Origin: Myxococcus sp. RHSTA-1-4
GTDB taxonomy: Bacteria; Myxococcota; Myxococcia; Myxococcales; Myxococcaceae
DNA: 34,936 nt
Direction: 5' to 3'
Assembly: GCF_020037125.1 (NCBI RefSeq)
Contig: NZ_JAIQDG010000066.1
Location: 1 to 34,936, forward strand
Below the pieces are notes generated by a model that was not told the DNA's origin, did no database searches, and saw only the letters and a program-made list of their open reading frames with translations. Positions 1 through 7,787 of the stretch are shown here, one piece after another. The position numbers and the translations under genes were made by a program. The stretch's first letter is position 1. Every line of letters starts with the position of its first letter.

Positions 1-70
1 GGGCGAGCGGCGCGAACCCATCACGCCGCCGGCTCGAACTCGGGCCTCGAGCCCTCATCCAGGGTGCTCG

Positions 71-655
71 TCAACAGCGGCCCACGGCCTCCACCAGCTT
101 CGGGCCGAAGACATTGAGCCAGCACACCTCGTAGACCTTGTCGAAGCCGTCTCGAATTGCGGTCTGCATGTCGCGGCCGAAGTTGGGCGAATCCGCCAAC
201 TCCCTGTCAGCCGCGCTGTGGGCCGAGGCGTAGGTGGTGACCGGGTAGCGGGTGGCCCAGGCGCGGACCATGTCCACGAACTCTCGACAACGCTCCGTGT
301 TCGCGAAGACGGAGAGGGGCTGCACCTCAAGAAAGAACTTCAATCTGGGAGCGCGAGGCGGGAGCCAGAGCCAGAGCGACGTGTCCAACGCGGGCAGCGC
401 CGTGCGATAGAGGCCGATGGACGTGCTATCCCCGTCGCGCTTCTCCTCCAGTGCCTTCCAGAGGGCCTCGCGGGAGTACCTGCGGTGCCGCCTGCCCTTG
501 ACGACATCCGGCATCCAATCCCCAGCGCATTTTTCGAGGGCCTGAAGGAAGGGCTCCAACTCTCGCTCCAGTGCTGCCTGCGGGTCGAAGGCTCCTTCAA
601 GCATGAGCAGGAGACTGTCCTCTCCATGCAACTCTCGTGGGTTCAGCACCTTCAT
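71..655 (-). CDS. Conserved myxobacterial-type hypothetical protein, possibly an immunity protein, probably C-terminally truncated
   Basis: A 194-residue soluble protein with no signal peptide or membrane segment. Its ATG overlaps the TGA of the upstream gene as ATGA, and GGAGG lies about 9 bases before it, so the two are translationally coupled. The C-terminal half is rich in conserved-looking aromatic residues (CREFVDMVRAWATRYPVTTY, GFDKVYEVCWLNVFGPKLVE). I recall similar sequences from multi-copy myxobacterial proteins found beside polymorphic toxins, but I cannot name a Pfam family. It ends abruptly after LVEAVGRC. Another frame continues as LLTSTLDEGSRPEFEPAA, so a frameshift near the 3' end is possible. 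An immunity role is inferred only from coupling and general resemblance. Confidence 0.6.
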   Translation of the reverse strand: MKVLNPRELHGEDSLLLMLEGAFDPQAALERELEPFLQALEKCAGDWMPDVVKGRRHRRYSREALWKALEEKRDGDSTSIGLYRTALPALDTSLWLWLPPRAPRLKFFLEVQPLSVFANTERCREFVDMVRAWATRYPVTTYASAHSAADRELADSPNFGRDMQTAIRDGFDKVYEVCWLNVFGPKLVEAVGRC

Positions 656-964
656 TCGAACAGCACCTCCACTCCCTGAACCTTGTCCTGAGCGTTGTTC
701 ACAGCGTCCCTCAACACGTCGGGCATCTTGGGCTTGAGGTCGCCACCCTCGTAGATGAGGCGGACCCTGCGGACCTGCACATGGCTGTCGCGGAGGTTGA
801 GGGAAGGCCGGCGGATATTCAGTTCCTCACCGTAGTAGCGCAGGGCCTCTCTCGCGTCCGCCACCATCTGCGCCGTTAACGCTTCTGCCGTTCTTAGGAG
901 CGAGAAGTCGCGGCTCTTGAAGCTGAAGGTCTCCTGTTGGCGTTCACGAGGAAGCGCGGGAATT
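652..964 (-). pseudogene. 3' part of a gene split by the IS21 element
   Basis: From about position 964 down to the stop at 652 the minus strand encodes IPALPRERQQETFSF followed by about 85 residues ending QGVEVLFE. The reading frame runs on into the end of istB, which is not expected of an intact gene, and there is no good start codon. Its TGA overlaps the ATG of the gene ending at 71. Removing 965-3997 joins this fragment in frame to a minus-strand segment at 3998-4160 (…GLQEARVL then IPALPRER…), which suggests one short gene interrupted by the insertion. Product unknown. Partnership with the downstream gene is inferred from the overlap. Confidence 0.5.
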
Positions 965-1015
965 TGGACCGGGACAGCGGACGGGTTCCGCGAGTCCGCC
1001 GCCCCGGCGTCCGGC

Positions 1016-1783
1016 TCAGCGCTTCGACTTCGTCTTGCGCGCGGCAGCGCTCTCCTCGGCGGCTCGGCGCCGGTAGCTCTGCCCCTCAATCGTGATGATG
1101 TCGGCGTGGTGGATGATGCGGTCGATGAGCGCGGTGGCGCACGCACCGTTGGGGAAGATGCCAGTCCACTCCGAAAACGCCAGATTGGAAGTCAGGACGA
1201 GACCGCGTTGCTCATACCTTCTGGAAACCACCTGGAAGAGCAGGTCGGCGTTCCTGGAGTCGTAGGAGAGGTAGCCCACCTCGTCGAGGACGAGCAGGCC
1301 GGTGCGGCTGGTGTAGTGGCGCAGGCGCCGGTCCAGCGCGCGCGAGGAGTCCTGGCTGGCCAGGTCCATCAGCATCTGGGAGGCGAGGGTGAAGAGGACG
1401 GAGTGCCCCTGGCGCACGGCCTCGTGGGCGATGTTCTGGGCAATCATCGTCTTGCCCAGCCCCTGGGGCGCGATGATGACGACGTTGCGGGCGCCCGGCA
1501 TGAAGTCCAGGCGCAGGGCGGACTCGACGGCCTCGCGGTCAATCTTCTTGGGCCAGGCCCAGTCGAAGTCCGCCATGGGTTTGAAGCGGCCCAGGCGGCT
1601 GCGCGTCAGCCGCCGCTCCAGGCTGCGACGGCTTCGCTCCCGCAGCTCCTCGTCGGTGACGTGTTCGAGCAGTTCGGCGGGGCCCCAGCGGGCCTTGGTG
1701 GCGCGGGCGATGAGGTCATCGAGGGCCCCCGCGGTGGAGTGCAGGCCGAGGGCGGCGAGGCGTTCAGACAGAGGTGTCGTCAT
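1016..1783 (-). CDS. istB: IstB-like ATP-binding transposition helper
   Basis: A 255-residue AAA+ ATPase of the IS21 IstB/DnaC type, which assembles on target DNA and activates the IstA transposase. Walker A is APQGLGKT, near residue 109. Walker B is LLVLDEVGYL, and the sensor-1-like LTSNLAFSEW and the C-terminal IIHHADIITIEGQSYR block are typical of the family. The start at 1783 lies inside the end of istA (20-base overlap), the usual IS21 arrangement. Family length is 240-270 residues, so this gene looks intact even though its istA partner is broken. It ends in a Lys/Arg-rich tail. Confidence 0.93.
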   Translation of the reverse strand: MTTPLSERLAALGLHSTAGALDDLIARATKARWGPAELLEHVTDEELRERSRRSLERRLTRSRLGRFKPMADFDWAWPKKIDREAVESALRLDFMPGARNVVIIAPQGLGKTMIAQNIAHEAVRQGHSVLFTLASQMLMDLASQDSSRALDRRLRHYTSRTGLLVLDEVGYLSYDSRNADLLFQVVSRRYEQRGLVLTSNLAFSEWTGIFPNGACATALIDRIIHHADIITIEGQSYRRRAAEESAAARKTKSKR

Positions 1784-3280
1784 CGGAGGAGTCCTTGGTC
1801 AGCAGCTTGTCGTAGTCGGCAAGGGAGTGAGGGGTGACACGGGAGGCGTGGATGCGTGGGTCGTCTGGGAGCACCACCTGCAAGGGGGGCGGCTGGCGGC
1901 GCCCGCGAGCGCGCTGGTCCAGCAGGTGCGCCACGGAGGGGGCGCCCACGGCGCCCCTGGCGAGCGCCTCGGCCAGGGCGGCGTTGAGGGCCCGTGCGCC
2001 GTGGCGCTCCAGCAGGCGTGTCAGCTGGGCGGTGTGGTGGGCGACGGAGACGTCGCGCAGGGCGAGGGCGGAGAGGAAGTCGTCGGCCTTGTCGCAGCAG
2101 GCCCGAAGCAAGTCCCTGCCGCGTAGCTCGTGGGCGCGGGCCTTCTGGGCGGCGAGCGCGGAGAGGTGGGCGGGGGCCTCCACGGTGCGGCCCCTGTCAT
2201 AGGTGCGTGCGTGGCTGGCCACCTCCTGGGTGCCGTCGAGCAGGCGGATGCGCTGCTCGGAGGCGATGAGTGTCAGGGGCTTTCGCACCAGGGTGTGGGG
2301 AATGGAGTAGTCATTGCCGTCGAAGCGCACGTAGGGCGTCTTTCCGGAGGTGACGGGCCGCACCGCGTCCGTGGAGAAGGGGTGGGCGGGCAGCGGCAGC
2401 AGCCGGGGGCGCTCTTCTTCCAGTGCCTGGGCCACGGTGCGGCCGGAGGTGTCGCCCGGCAGCCTGCGCGCGTGGGCGACGTCCTGAATCCACCCGGCCA
2501 GCTGCGCGTTGAGGTCCTCGGGGCCTTTGAAGGTGCGCGCGGCGAAGAAGGAGTCACGCAGGTAGCGGATGGTGCGCTCCACCTTGCCCTTCTCGTTGCC
2601 GCGGTACGGAGCGCACGGCTTGGGGGCGAAGTGGTAATGGCCTGCCAGCTCCAGCAGCCGGGGGTGGAAGCGGATGGCGTCGCCAGCGCGCTCCAGCACC
2701 ACGGACTTCAGGTTGTCGTACAGCAGCGCGCGCGGCACCCCGCCCAGCGCCTCGAAGGCCAGCACGTGGCCGCGCAGGAAGCTCTCCAGCGTCATGTCCA
2801 GGAAGAAGCGGGCGTACATGGCGCGGCTATGGCCCAGCACCAGCACGAAGCAGCAGAGCGTCCTCTTCGTGCCACCCACGGCCACCTTGCCGAAGTGGCC
2901 GTAAGTCCACCTGGGCCTCCTCGCCCGGCAGCGTGGTGCGGCGCAGGAAGGCCTCGGCCTGGCTCTCCGGGCGGACGGTGCGCACGTAGCGGCGCACCTG
3001 GAGGGGGCCGCCGGAGTAGCCGCGCGCCTTCACCATGTGGAAGAGACGGCTGGCCGTCAGCCGCGGGTGGGCCTCCAGCGTGGTTTGAATGAAGTTCTTG
3101 TACGGGTCCAACAGCGTGGGCCGCACCGACTGCATCCCCGTCCCGCTGACGCGCTCGAGCGCCAGCGCGCGGCGGACGGTGTCGTGGTGGACGCCCAGCT
3201 GCATGGCGATGGTGCCCACCTTCCAATGCTGCCGCGAAGTGCAGCCGGCGGATGCGTGCCGTCAGCTCGGGCGAAATCAT
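1764..3280 (-). pseudogene. istA: istA transposase with two single-base insertions
   Basis: Three consecutive frames together spell one IS21 IstA of about 504 residues. The N-terminus (MISPELTARIRRLHFA) starts at 3280. An extra base near 3231 breaks the normal FAEHWKVGTIAMQLGV, giving FAALEGG in the original frame. The HTH and linker continue to GEEAQVD, where an extra T on the plus strand near 2902 turns the expected DFGHFGKVAV into DLRPLR. The rest of the catalytic core is present: second Asp in LLYDNLKSVV and Glu in GNEKGKVERTIRY. The second insertion falls directly after the first catalytic Asp codon. There is no slippery run at either site, so mutation is likelier than programmed frameshifting. 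AGGTGG precedes the ATG. Confidence 0.88.
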
Positions 3281-3289
3281 CGCGCCACC

Positions 3290-3745
3290 TCACGGAGGAC
3301 GCGCACGGCGCCAGCGCGGCCCCAGGTGGGTGCGCGCCAGGGTGGTGTGGCGGAGGAAGGGGCTGGTGCGTCCGCAGAACGCACAAGTGGGAAGAGACGG
3401 CGGTGCATGCGGCAGGGGCCTCGCTGAGCTGGCCCGCGTGTCCGCCTCCATGGCGGGCTGGACCGGCTCGGAGGCCACCGTCGCCTCCGGGGCGCCTGGC
3501 GGTGGAGACGGATGCGTCACTTTCTGCCGCTGCCGCTGTCGCCAGGCCGCCTGCCGGGCCGCATGGGCGTGCCGTCCGTCCCGGGTTCGCTGGTAGCGCC
3601 GGCCCGCCTCGCGCACCGACTCGGCCCTCGCGCGTCTGCTGCACGCCGCCCCGCAGTAGCGCCGCCCCCGGTCGCACGCCGAGCAGAGAAAGAAGACCTG
3701 CCGGCACTCGGGCCGGCCGCACACCACGAAGCGCAGCGTCTCCAC
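3290..3745 (-). CDS. Zinc-finger passenger protein of the IS21 element
   Basis: A 151-residue basic protein starting at GTG 3745 with AGGAG five bases before it. Its stop lies 10 bases upstream of istA. The first 35 residues hold paired cysteines (CGRPEC, CSAC, YCGAAC) that look like a zinc-binding treble-clef fold, followed by a very Arg/Gln-rich segment ending QKVTH. The C-terminal part is low-complexity Ala/Pro with one more CAFCGR pair. From memory, similar small proteins occur upstream of istA in some delta-proteobacterial IS21 elements. A DNA-binding or transposition-accessory role is inference. Confidence 0.6.
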   Translation of the reverse strand: METLRFVVCGRPECRQVFFLCSACDRGRRYCGAACSRRARAESVREAGRRYQRTRDGRHAHAARQAAWRQRQRQKVTHPSPPPGAPEATVASEPVQPAMEADTRASSARPLPHAPPSLPTCAFCGRTSPFLRHTTLARTHLGPRWRRARPP

Positions 3746-3846
3746 CGGACTCCTGCGCGCGCCGGCTTCTGGCGCCGCGCCCGGGAGTGCGCTACCTCTT
3801 GCTCACCGGCCCGCCCCACTCGCACACCCGGGCGCGCCGTCTCAGG

Positions 3847-3876
3847 AAGGCTCTCCAGCCGCTACTGGAGGGCCTT
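3847..3876. terminator. Strong hairpin, terminator-like
   Basis: AAGGCTCTCCAG (3847-3858) pairs over 12 positions, with one G-U pair in the RNA, with CTGGAGGGCCTT (3865-3876) across a 6-base loop. On the plus strand it is followed by TCGTCTTCTT. It lies inside the proposed IS21 upstream end, so it may shield the element from outside transcription. Confidence 0.45.
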
Positions 3877-3997
3877 TCGTCTTCTTGGGCGCGCGGCTCC
3901 CAACTCCACCGGTAGGGCAGCCGAGACACAACTTTTCGGCCACCGGGCCGGGGGGGCGATGCCCTTCGGAGTCAGGAAACTCCAGGCGACCGGTCCA

Positions 3998-4160
3998 AGA
4001 ACACGCGCTTCTTGGAGACCATCAACATCGTGGGGGCCGGGCGGGCTGCGCACAATCACGCTCTCGGGCGTGACGTTCCCGTAGGCACGCCCACGGCCCC
4101 ATGCGCTCCACCAAAGGCGGGGCCAGCCGGAGCGCCTGTCAGCTCTATCTGGTATTGCAC
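3998..4160 (-). pseudogene. 5' part of the gene split by the IS21 element, degraded
   Basis: Reading the minus strand from about 4160 gives (V)QYQIELTGAPAGPAFGGAHG, possibly from a GTG start with AAGG two bases before it. The next stretch continues in another frame as AYGNVTPESVIVRSPPGPHD and then VDGLQEARVL up to the proposed IS end. A single net deletion near 4080-4095 would join the two frames. Directly after the IS, the frame continues as IPALPRERQQ at 964. Combined length is about 159 codons. Product unknown. Both the frame join and the start are inference. Confidence 0.35.
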
Positions 4161-4218
4161 GACCTTGCGCCGCCGATGAGATCCCGAGCGAAGGGGGCCA
4201 GGGCCAGGAGGGCTCCGC

Positions 4219-5574
4219 ATGCTGCCACGATGGTCGATTCCCCTATTGCTCGTGATGCTGGCCGGATGCAGTGGCACCACGAAGTCCGTGCGCCTGCACA
4301 CGGGCCACGGCGAGCCCCTCGTCCTCACCCCACGCAGCGGCGATGCCGCGCCGGTGGAGCTGGACGAAGACGACTTCGTTGAAGCCGTAGAAGCGCTCGC
4401 CCAGCGCGTGCGGCCGTCCACGCGTCCCCAGGAAACGGCCCGGCGGTTGTTCGAGGTGGATTCGCGCAGCGGTTCGTACCTGTACGAGCCACGCAGCCAC
4501 CGTGTCATCCCGCTGGGGCCGGGCGAACACCTGGAGGGCGAACAACCCGCGACAGAGGTGGAGTTGACGCGTGCCTACCTGCGCTGGTGCGAGCGCACGA
4601 ACAAGCCCGGCGATTGCCTGCGCCTCCTGGTGGAAAACCCCACTGTCACCGGGGATGGCCGTTACGCCCTGGCCATGGCCATGGCCCAGGGCGCCGTGTT
4701 GGACGAGATGATGGACGCCTTCAAGGACATGGCCGACCCCCAGGCCATGATGACGGCGGTTCTTTGGACGTGGACCACCTACATGATCTTGCTCGCGGTG
4801 CCCGAGCCCTTCTCGAAGGGCGTGGCCGCCGTGATGACCGCCTCGCTCATTGCCTACGTGGGGATTGATACGTTCTGGAGCCTCATCGTGGGCTTCAAGC
4901 GGTTGGTGGAGGAGACGGAGCGAGCCACCACGTTTGACGAGCTCCGCGAGGCGGGGGAGCGCTACGGCAAGGTCATGGGCCGCAACGCGGCGCGCGCGTT
5001 CGCCATGTTGGCCACGGCCGCCATTGGGAACACGGCGGCAGGGCTGGGGTCGAAGGTGCCAAAGCTCCCCGGCGCCGCGCAGGCGGCGGTGCAAGCCGAA
5101 GCGCAAATGGGCATCAGGCTCGCGGCGGTCGCGGACGTGGGAACGGTGGCCGTGAGCGCCGAGACCGTCACCATCGCCCTTGCGCCCGGCGCGGTGGCCA
5201 TGGCAGCCAGAGGCATGGGCGGCGGCACCCCCGCCAAGGCCCAGCCCACGGGCTACAGGGCTTGGGGATCGTTCAGTGGCTTCAAGAAGGCCATGGGCCC
5301 GGCGGGCAAGAACAAGGAGTGGCACCACATCGTCGAGCAGACCCCGGGCAACGTGAAGCGCTTCGGCCCCCAGGCCCTCCACAACACCGAGAATGTCATC
5401 CCGCTGGAAAAGGACCTGCATACCAACGTCAGCGCGCTCTACTCGTCGGTCCGCTACGACATTACTCATTCGTTTACGCAGACGGTGCGGCAGTGGTTGA
5501 GCACACAATCCTACGAAGCCCAGCGTGAGTTCGGGTTGCTGGCCATCGAGAACGTGAAGAAGGGGTTCTGGTGA
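4219..5574 (+). CDS. SitA-like lipoprotein polymorphic toxin
   Basis: A 451-residue lipoprotein: signal MLPRWSIPLLLVMLAGC with the lipobox cysteine at 17, then a conserved-looking N-terminal region (VRLHTGHGEPLVL, SGSYLYEPRSHRVIPLGPGE). Hydrophobic helices follow around residues 175-220 and 250-340. The C-terminal toxin domain from about residue 365 begins KEWHHIVEQTPGNVKRFGP and continues HNTENVIPL, HTNVSALYSS and QWLSTQSYEAQREFG, an HNH/WHH-like nuclease pattern. Architecture and N-terminus resemble myxobacterial SitA toxins (I recall the SitA5 group), lipoproteins passed between kin cells by outer-membrane exchange that kill recipients lacking immunity. AGGAGG lies six bases before the ATG. 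The next gene starts at its stop codon. The sub-family and target are not proven. Confidence 0.8.
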   Translation: MLPRWSIPLLLVMLAGCSGTTKSVRLHTGHGEPLVLTPRSGDAAPVELDEDDFVEAVEALAQRVRPSTRPQETARRLFEVDSRSGSYLYEPRSHRVIPLGPGEHLEGEQPATEVELTRAYLRWCERTNKPGDCLRLLVENPTVTGDGRYALAMAMAQGAVLDEMMDAFKDMADPQAMMTAVLWTWTTYMILLAVPEPFSKGVAAVMTASLIAYVGIDTFWSLIVGFKRLVEETERATTFDELREAGERYGKVMGRNAARAFAMLATAAIGNTAAGLGSKVPKLPGAAQAAVQAEAQMGIRLAAVADVGTVAVSAETVTIALAPGAVAMAARGMGGGTPAKAQPTGYRAWGSFSGFKKAMGPAGKNKEWHHIVEQTPGNVKRFGPQALHNTENVIPLEKDLHTNVSALYSSVRYDITHSFTQTVRQWLSTQSYEAQREFGLLAIENVKKGFW

Positions 5575-5924
5575 TGAAGTTGGAGGAACTGGTCGAGCAG
5601 TTCGCTCGGAATGTCGCGGCCCAGACCGATGCCATCCATCGAGGAGATGCCAAGACGGGGAACAAACACGCCAAGCAGTACACCGCCGCGCTTCAGGCAC
5701 TACGGGCGCAGGGGGATACCGGCCGTGATGCCCTCGCCGTGCTGCTGAAGCACCCTCGCACGGATGTCCGAGCCATGGCAGCTGCGTTTCTGCTCCGCTA
5801 CCGGACGGCAGAAGCCAAGGCTGTACTGGAAGCGGCAGCGAACGAGGGAGGCGTTGCCGCCATCGGAGCGATCATGACGCTGCGACGTTGGGAGGACGGC
5901 ACCTGGGCGCTCGATCCGGAGTAG
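5574..5924 (+). CDS. DUF2019-type immunity protein (SitI-like)
   Basis: A 116-residue protein whose ATG shares one base with the toxin stop (TGATG); a GTG at 5571 is an alternative start. The layout LEELVEQFARNVAAQTDAI, TGNKHAKQYTAALQALRAQG, LKHPRTDVRAMAAAFLL and LEAAANEGG…MTLRRWEDGTW matches DUF2019, short HEAT-like all-helical proteins often found next to polymorphic toxins. It should bind and neutralise the toxin encoded just upstream. No signal peptide is visible, so it acts in the cytoplasm, as expected for a nuclease toxin that reaches the cytoplasm. Confidence 0.8.
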   Translation: MKLEELVEQFARNVAAQTDAIHRGDAKTGNKHAKQYTAALQALRAQGDTGRDALAVLLKHPRTDVRAMAAAFLLRYRTAEAKAVLEAAANEGGVAAIGAIMTLRRWEDGTWALDPE

Positions 5925-6281
5925 CGCGCCTCGAATCGAGGGCCAGCATGCCCGTGAACAGTGCTCCCTCGTGCTCTCTGAACGCCTGGCGCGGGAGTAC
6001 ATCGCAGGGGCTCGTATGTCGAAGTGTCGCACCCGAGGCCTGGAGCCCATCTATTTCGACGTCTCACTGTTTGAACGAAAGCGAGCGCTCCCCTACCCGC
6101 CTTTTTGGAGAGCGCAGGGTGGGCCTTGCCCGCCTGGATGCAAAGAGAGGACGCTAGCGCAAGAGGTGGCCCCTACCACCAGGGTGGTAGGGACAGCCTT
6201 TCGGCGCACACCTATTCAGAGGCTGAACACATGTGCTGATTGCAGGGGCCCCCTGCATGACGGGGAAGGACGAACGCGTCA
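5925..6281. other. 357-base intergenic region before the LuxR-type gene
   Basis: I see no convincing gene here. Short reading frames exist on both strands but lack family features and good ribosome sites. The one clear element is the perfect palindrome at 6171-6192. The stretch 6085-6130 is unusually pyrimidine-rich for this genome and may belong to the promoter. Confidence 0.6.
6171..6192. promoter_or_regulatory. Perfect palindrome, candidate LuxR-type operator A
   Basis: CCCTACCACC, two bases AG, then GGTGGTAGGG: 10-base arms with no mismatch, 89 bases before the LuxR-type ATG. The core TACCACC-AG-GGTGGTA recurs with one changed base at 7763 and 9473. Size and symmetry fit a lux-box-like site for a dimeric LuxR-family protein, so autoregulation is likely. 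Confidence 0.7.
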
Positions 6282-7364
6282 ATGAACCTCACTGCGCACG
6301 AGTACGCACTCAGGGACAAGCTCATCGCGGAACTCAACAGCTCGCTGTGTCTCCCCGAAGTGCTGGGCCGTGCCCGGGACGTGATGCTCGAGCTGATTCC
6401 CGCGGACTACATGGGGCTGTGCATCGTCACGCCGGGCCAGTCCGTCGAGTACGAGTGGCTGGTGCCGGGCCAGCGCGTCGCGCTGCTGGAGCAGTACTCG
6501 GAGCTGGCCGACGACGACTTCGTGCGCAAGGCGGTGGTGCGCCAGCTCAACACGGTCATGCGGGACTCGGAGATGCTGCCGCGCAAGGAGCTGGAGAGGA
6601 GCCTGCTCTACCAGCGCAGCCGTGAGCTGGACCTGCGGCTGGAGCACGTCATGGCGGCCCTGCTGACCGTGAGCCCGGGCGTCTTCGGCGGCTTCACCCT
6701 CTATCGAGACCGCCGGCGTCCCTTCACCGAGCAGTCCAGCGCGATGTTCCAGGGCCTGACTCGCCACCTGGTGAACGCCGTGCGCAACTGCCGCGCCATG
6801 TCCGTGGCCTCGACCGGCGACCGCCTCCTGGAAGAGCTCCACAGACGGCACGGCGCCGCGTACCTCGTCGTGGAGCCTCCCGCCATCGAGAAGCTGCGCT
6901 CGCCCCGCGCCGCCGCGCTGCTGGAGAAGTGGTTCGCCCGGTCCGACCTCCACATCTCCGGTGTCCCCCAGGTGCTGGTGGAGCGCCTGACCGCGCTGAC
7001 CCGCATGGACGCGGACGCGCGGCTCAGGGCGAATACCTGGGTGCACTCGCGCGGTGATGAGTACCTGGTCGTGACGTTCGTCGAGCTGCCCGAAACGTAC
7101 GGTCCGAGGCCCTGGGCCCTTGTCCTGAATGAGTTCTCCCCCTCGATTCCGCTTCCCGGCGAGATGGCCCGGCAGCTCACCGCTCGTCAAATCGAGATCG
7201 CCAAAGGCATCCTCAGGAACTGGTCCAATGAGCAGATCGCCGAGGAGCTCGACCTCTCTCCCGCAACGGTGAAGACGCATGTGCGGGACATCTTCAAGAA
7301 GCTGAAGTGCGACAACCGCGCCGACTTCATGTACCAGGCCGCCCGCTTCCTGAAGCCCGTCTGA
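6282..7364 (+). CDS. LuxR-family transcriptional regulator with GAF-like N-terminus
   Basis: A 360-residue cytoplasmic regulator. The C-terminal 60 residues form a LuxR/FixJ helix-turn-helix (LTARQIEIAKGILRNWSNEQ, then IAEELDLSPATVKTHVRDIF and KKLKCDNRADF). The N-terminal 160 residues resemble a GAF-like ligand domain (ARDVMLELIPADYMGLCIVT; GVFGGFTLYRDRRRPFTEQS), and a second module spans about 170-280. It is not a classic AHL-binding LuxR by eye, and the ligand is unknown. A perfect palindrome lies 89 bases upstream, with close copies before two neighbouring units, one of which encodes an acyl-signal-type synthase. I infer that it controls this locus and itself. Confidence 0.88.
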   Translation: MNLTAHEYALRDKLIAELNSSLCLPEVLGRARDVMLELIPADYMGLCIVTPGQSVEYEWLVPGQRVALLEQYSELADDDFVRKAVVRQLNTVMRDSEMLPRKELERSLLYQRSRELDLRLEHVMAALLTVSPGVFGGFTLYRDRRRPFTEQSSAMFQGLTRHLVNAVRNCRAMSVASTGDRLLEELHRRHGAAYLVVEPPAIEKLRSPRAAALLEKWFARSDLHISGVPQVLVERLTALTRMDADARLRANTWVHSRGDEYLVVTFVELPETYGPRPWALVLNEFSPSIPLPGEMARQLTARQIEIAKGILRNWSNEQIAEELDLSPATVKTHVRDIFKKLKCDNRADFMYQAARFLKPV

Positions 7365-7433
7365 GCGGCCACGAGCGGGCTCGGTCCCCCCTTCCCTCCG
7401 GGCCCGCCCGTGGCGCTGAGCCGCCGTGAGCAT

Positions 7434-7694
7434 TCAGAACCGCGGCAGGGCGAGGAGGTTGTCTGTATAGGCGCCGTTCGCCACGGTCCGCAGGTAGGGC
7501 GGAGAGGTCCGGACGACCTCCACCCTCACATCCACGGGCATGGCTCGCACCCGCGCCTCTCCGCCGTTCAGGATCCACTCGACCATCTCCGACCGGGTGG
7601 CCATGCCGATGACTCCCCCATCGTTCCACCGGACCTCGGTGATGTGCTCGTGACGAGCTCCGCCCTCGAGATGGATTTGCGTGATGTAGCGCAT
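7434..7694 (-). CDS. DUF3892-family protein
   Basis: An 86-residue protein starting MRYITQIHLEGG at 7694 with AAGGAG seven bases before it. The pattern ITQIHLEGGARHEHITEVRW, a central MVEWILNGGEARV, and the end YTDNLLALPRF matches DUF3892, small cytoplasmic proteins of unknown function. It converges on the LuxR-type gene. The palindrome at 7763-7778 is about 70 bases upstream, so it is probably a target of the same regulator. Confidence 0.75.
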   Translation of the reverse strand: MRYITQIHLEGGARHEHITEVRWNDGGVIGMATRSEMVEWILNGGEARVRAMPVDVRVEVVRTSPPYLRTVANGAYTDNLLALPRF

Positions 7695-7762
7695 GGAGGC
7701 TCCTTCCGGTGCGGATGCCTTTGTTCGACCGGAAGGATGGCCTCCTGACGCCACGCTGTCTC

Positions 7763-7778
7763 TACCACCAGGGAGGTA
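7763..7778. promoter_or_regulatory. Candidate LuxR-type operator B
   Basis: TACCACC-AG-GGAGGTA, identical to operator A (6171) over its 16-base core except for one base in the right arm. It lies just past the stop of the haem-oxygenase-like gene and about 70 bases before the DUF3892 start, placed to control the latter. It has no T-tract, so it does not look like a terminator. Confidence 0.6.
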
Positions 7779-7787
7779 CGCCGCCCC

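Larger units (their letters stand above)
965..3997 (-). mobile_element. IS21-family element, degraded, with zinc-finger passenger gene
   Basis: The element holds istB, a frameshifted istA and an extra zinc-finger gene, all on the minus strand. Proposed ends are TGGACCGG at 965-972 and its complement CCGGTCCA at 3990-3997. The next bases inward also agree partly (GGA, TTCC, GA.TCCG in the same order). I see no target-site duplication: the flanks read gggaatt on the left and agaacac on the right, so the exact ends are tentative. The IS21 assignment rests on the genes; only the boundaries are uncertain. Confidence 0.5.

Noticed and set aside
1764..3280. Programmed frameshifting in istA
   Set aside because: Both shifts are one-base insertions without a slippery A/G run, and IS21 istA is normally read in one frame.
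965..3997. Target-site duplication for the first IS21 element
   Set aside because: No 4- to 8-base match between the flanks at the proposed ends, so none is claimed.
4243..5700. 485-codon minus-strand open frame over the toxin and immunity genes
   Set aside because: Shadow frame, compositionally odd, opposite a gene pair with clear family features.
7763..7778. Palindrome after the haem-oxygenase-like gene as a terminator
   Set aside because: Two-base centre, no T-tract, and the same sequence recurs at two promoter positions, so an operator is likelier.
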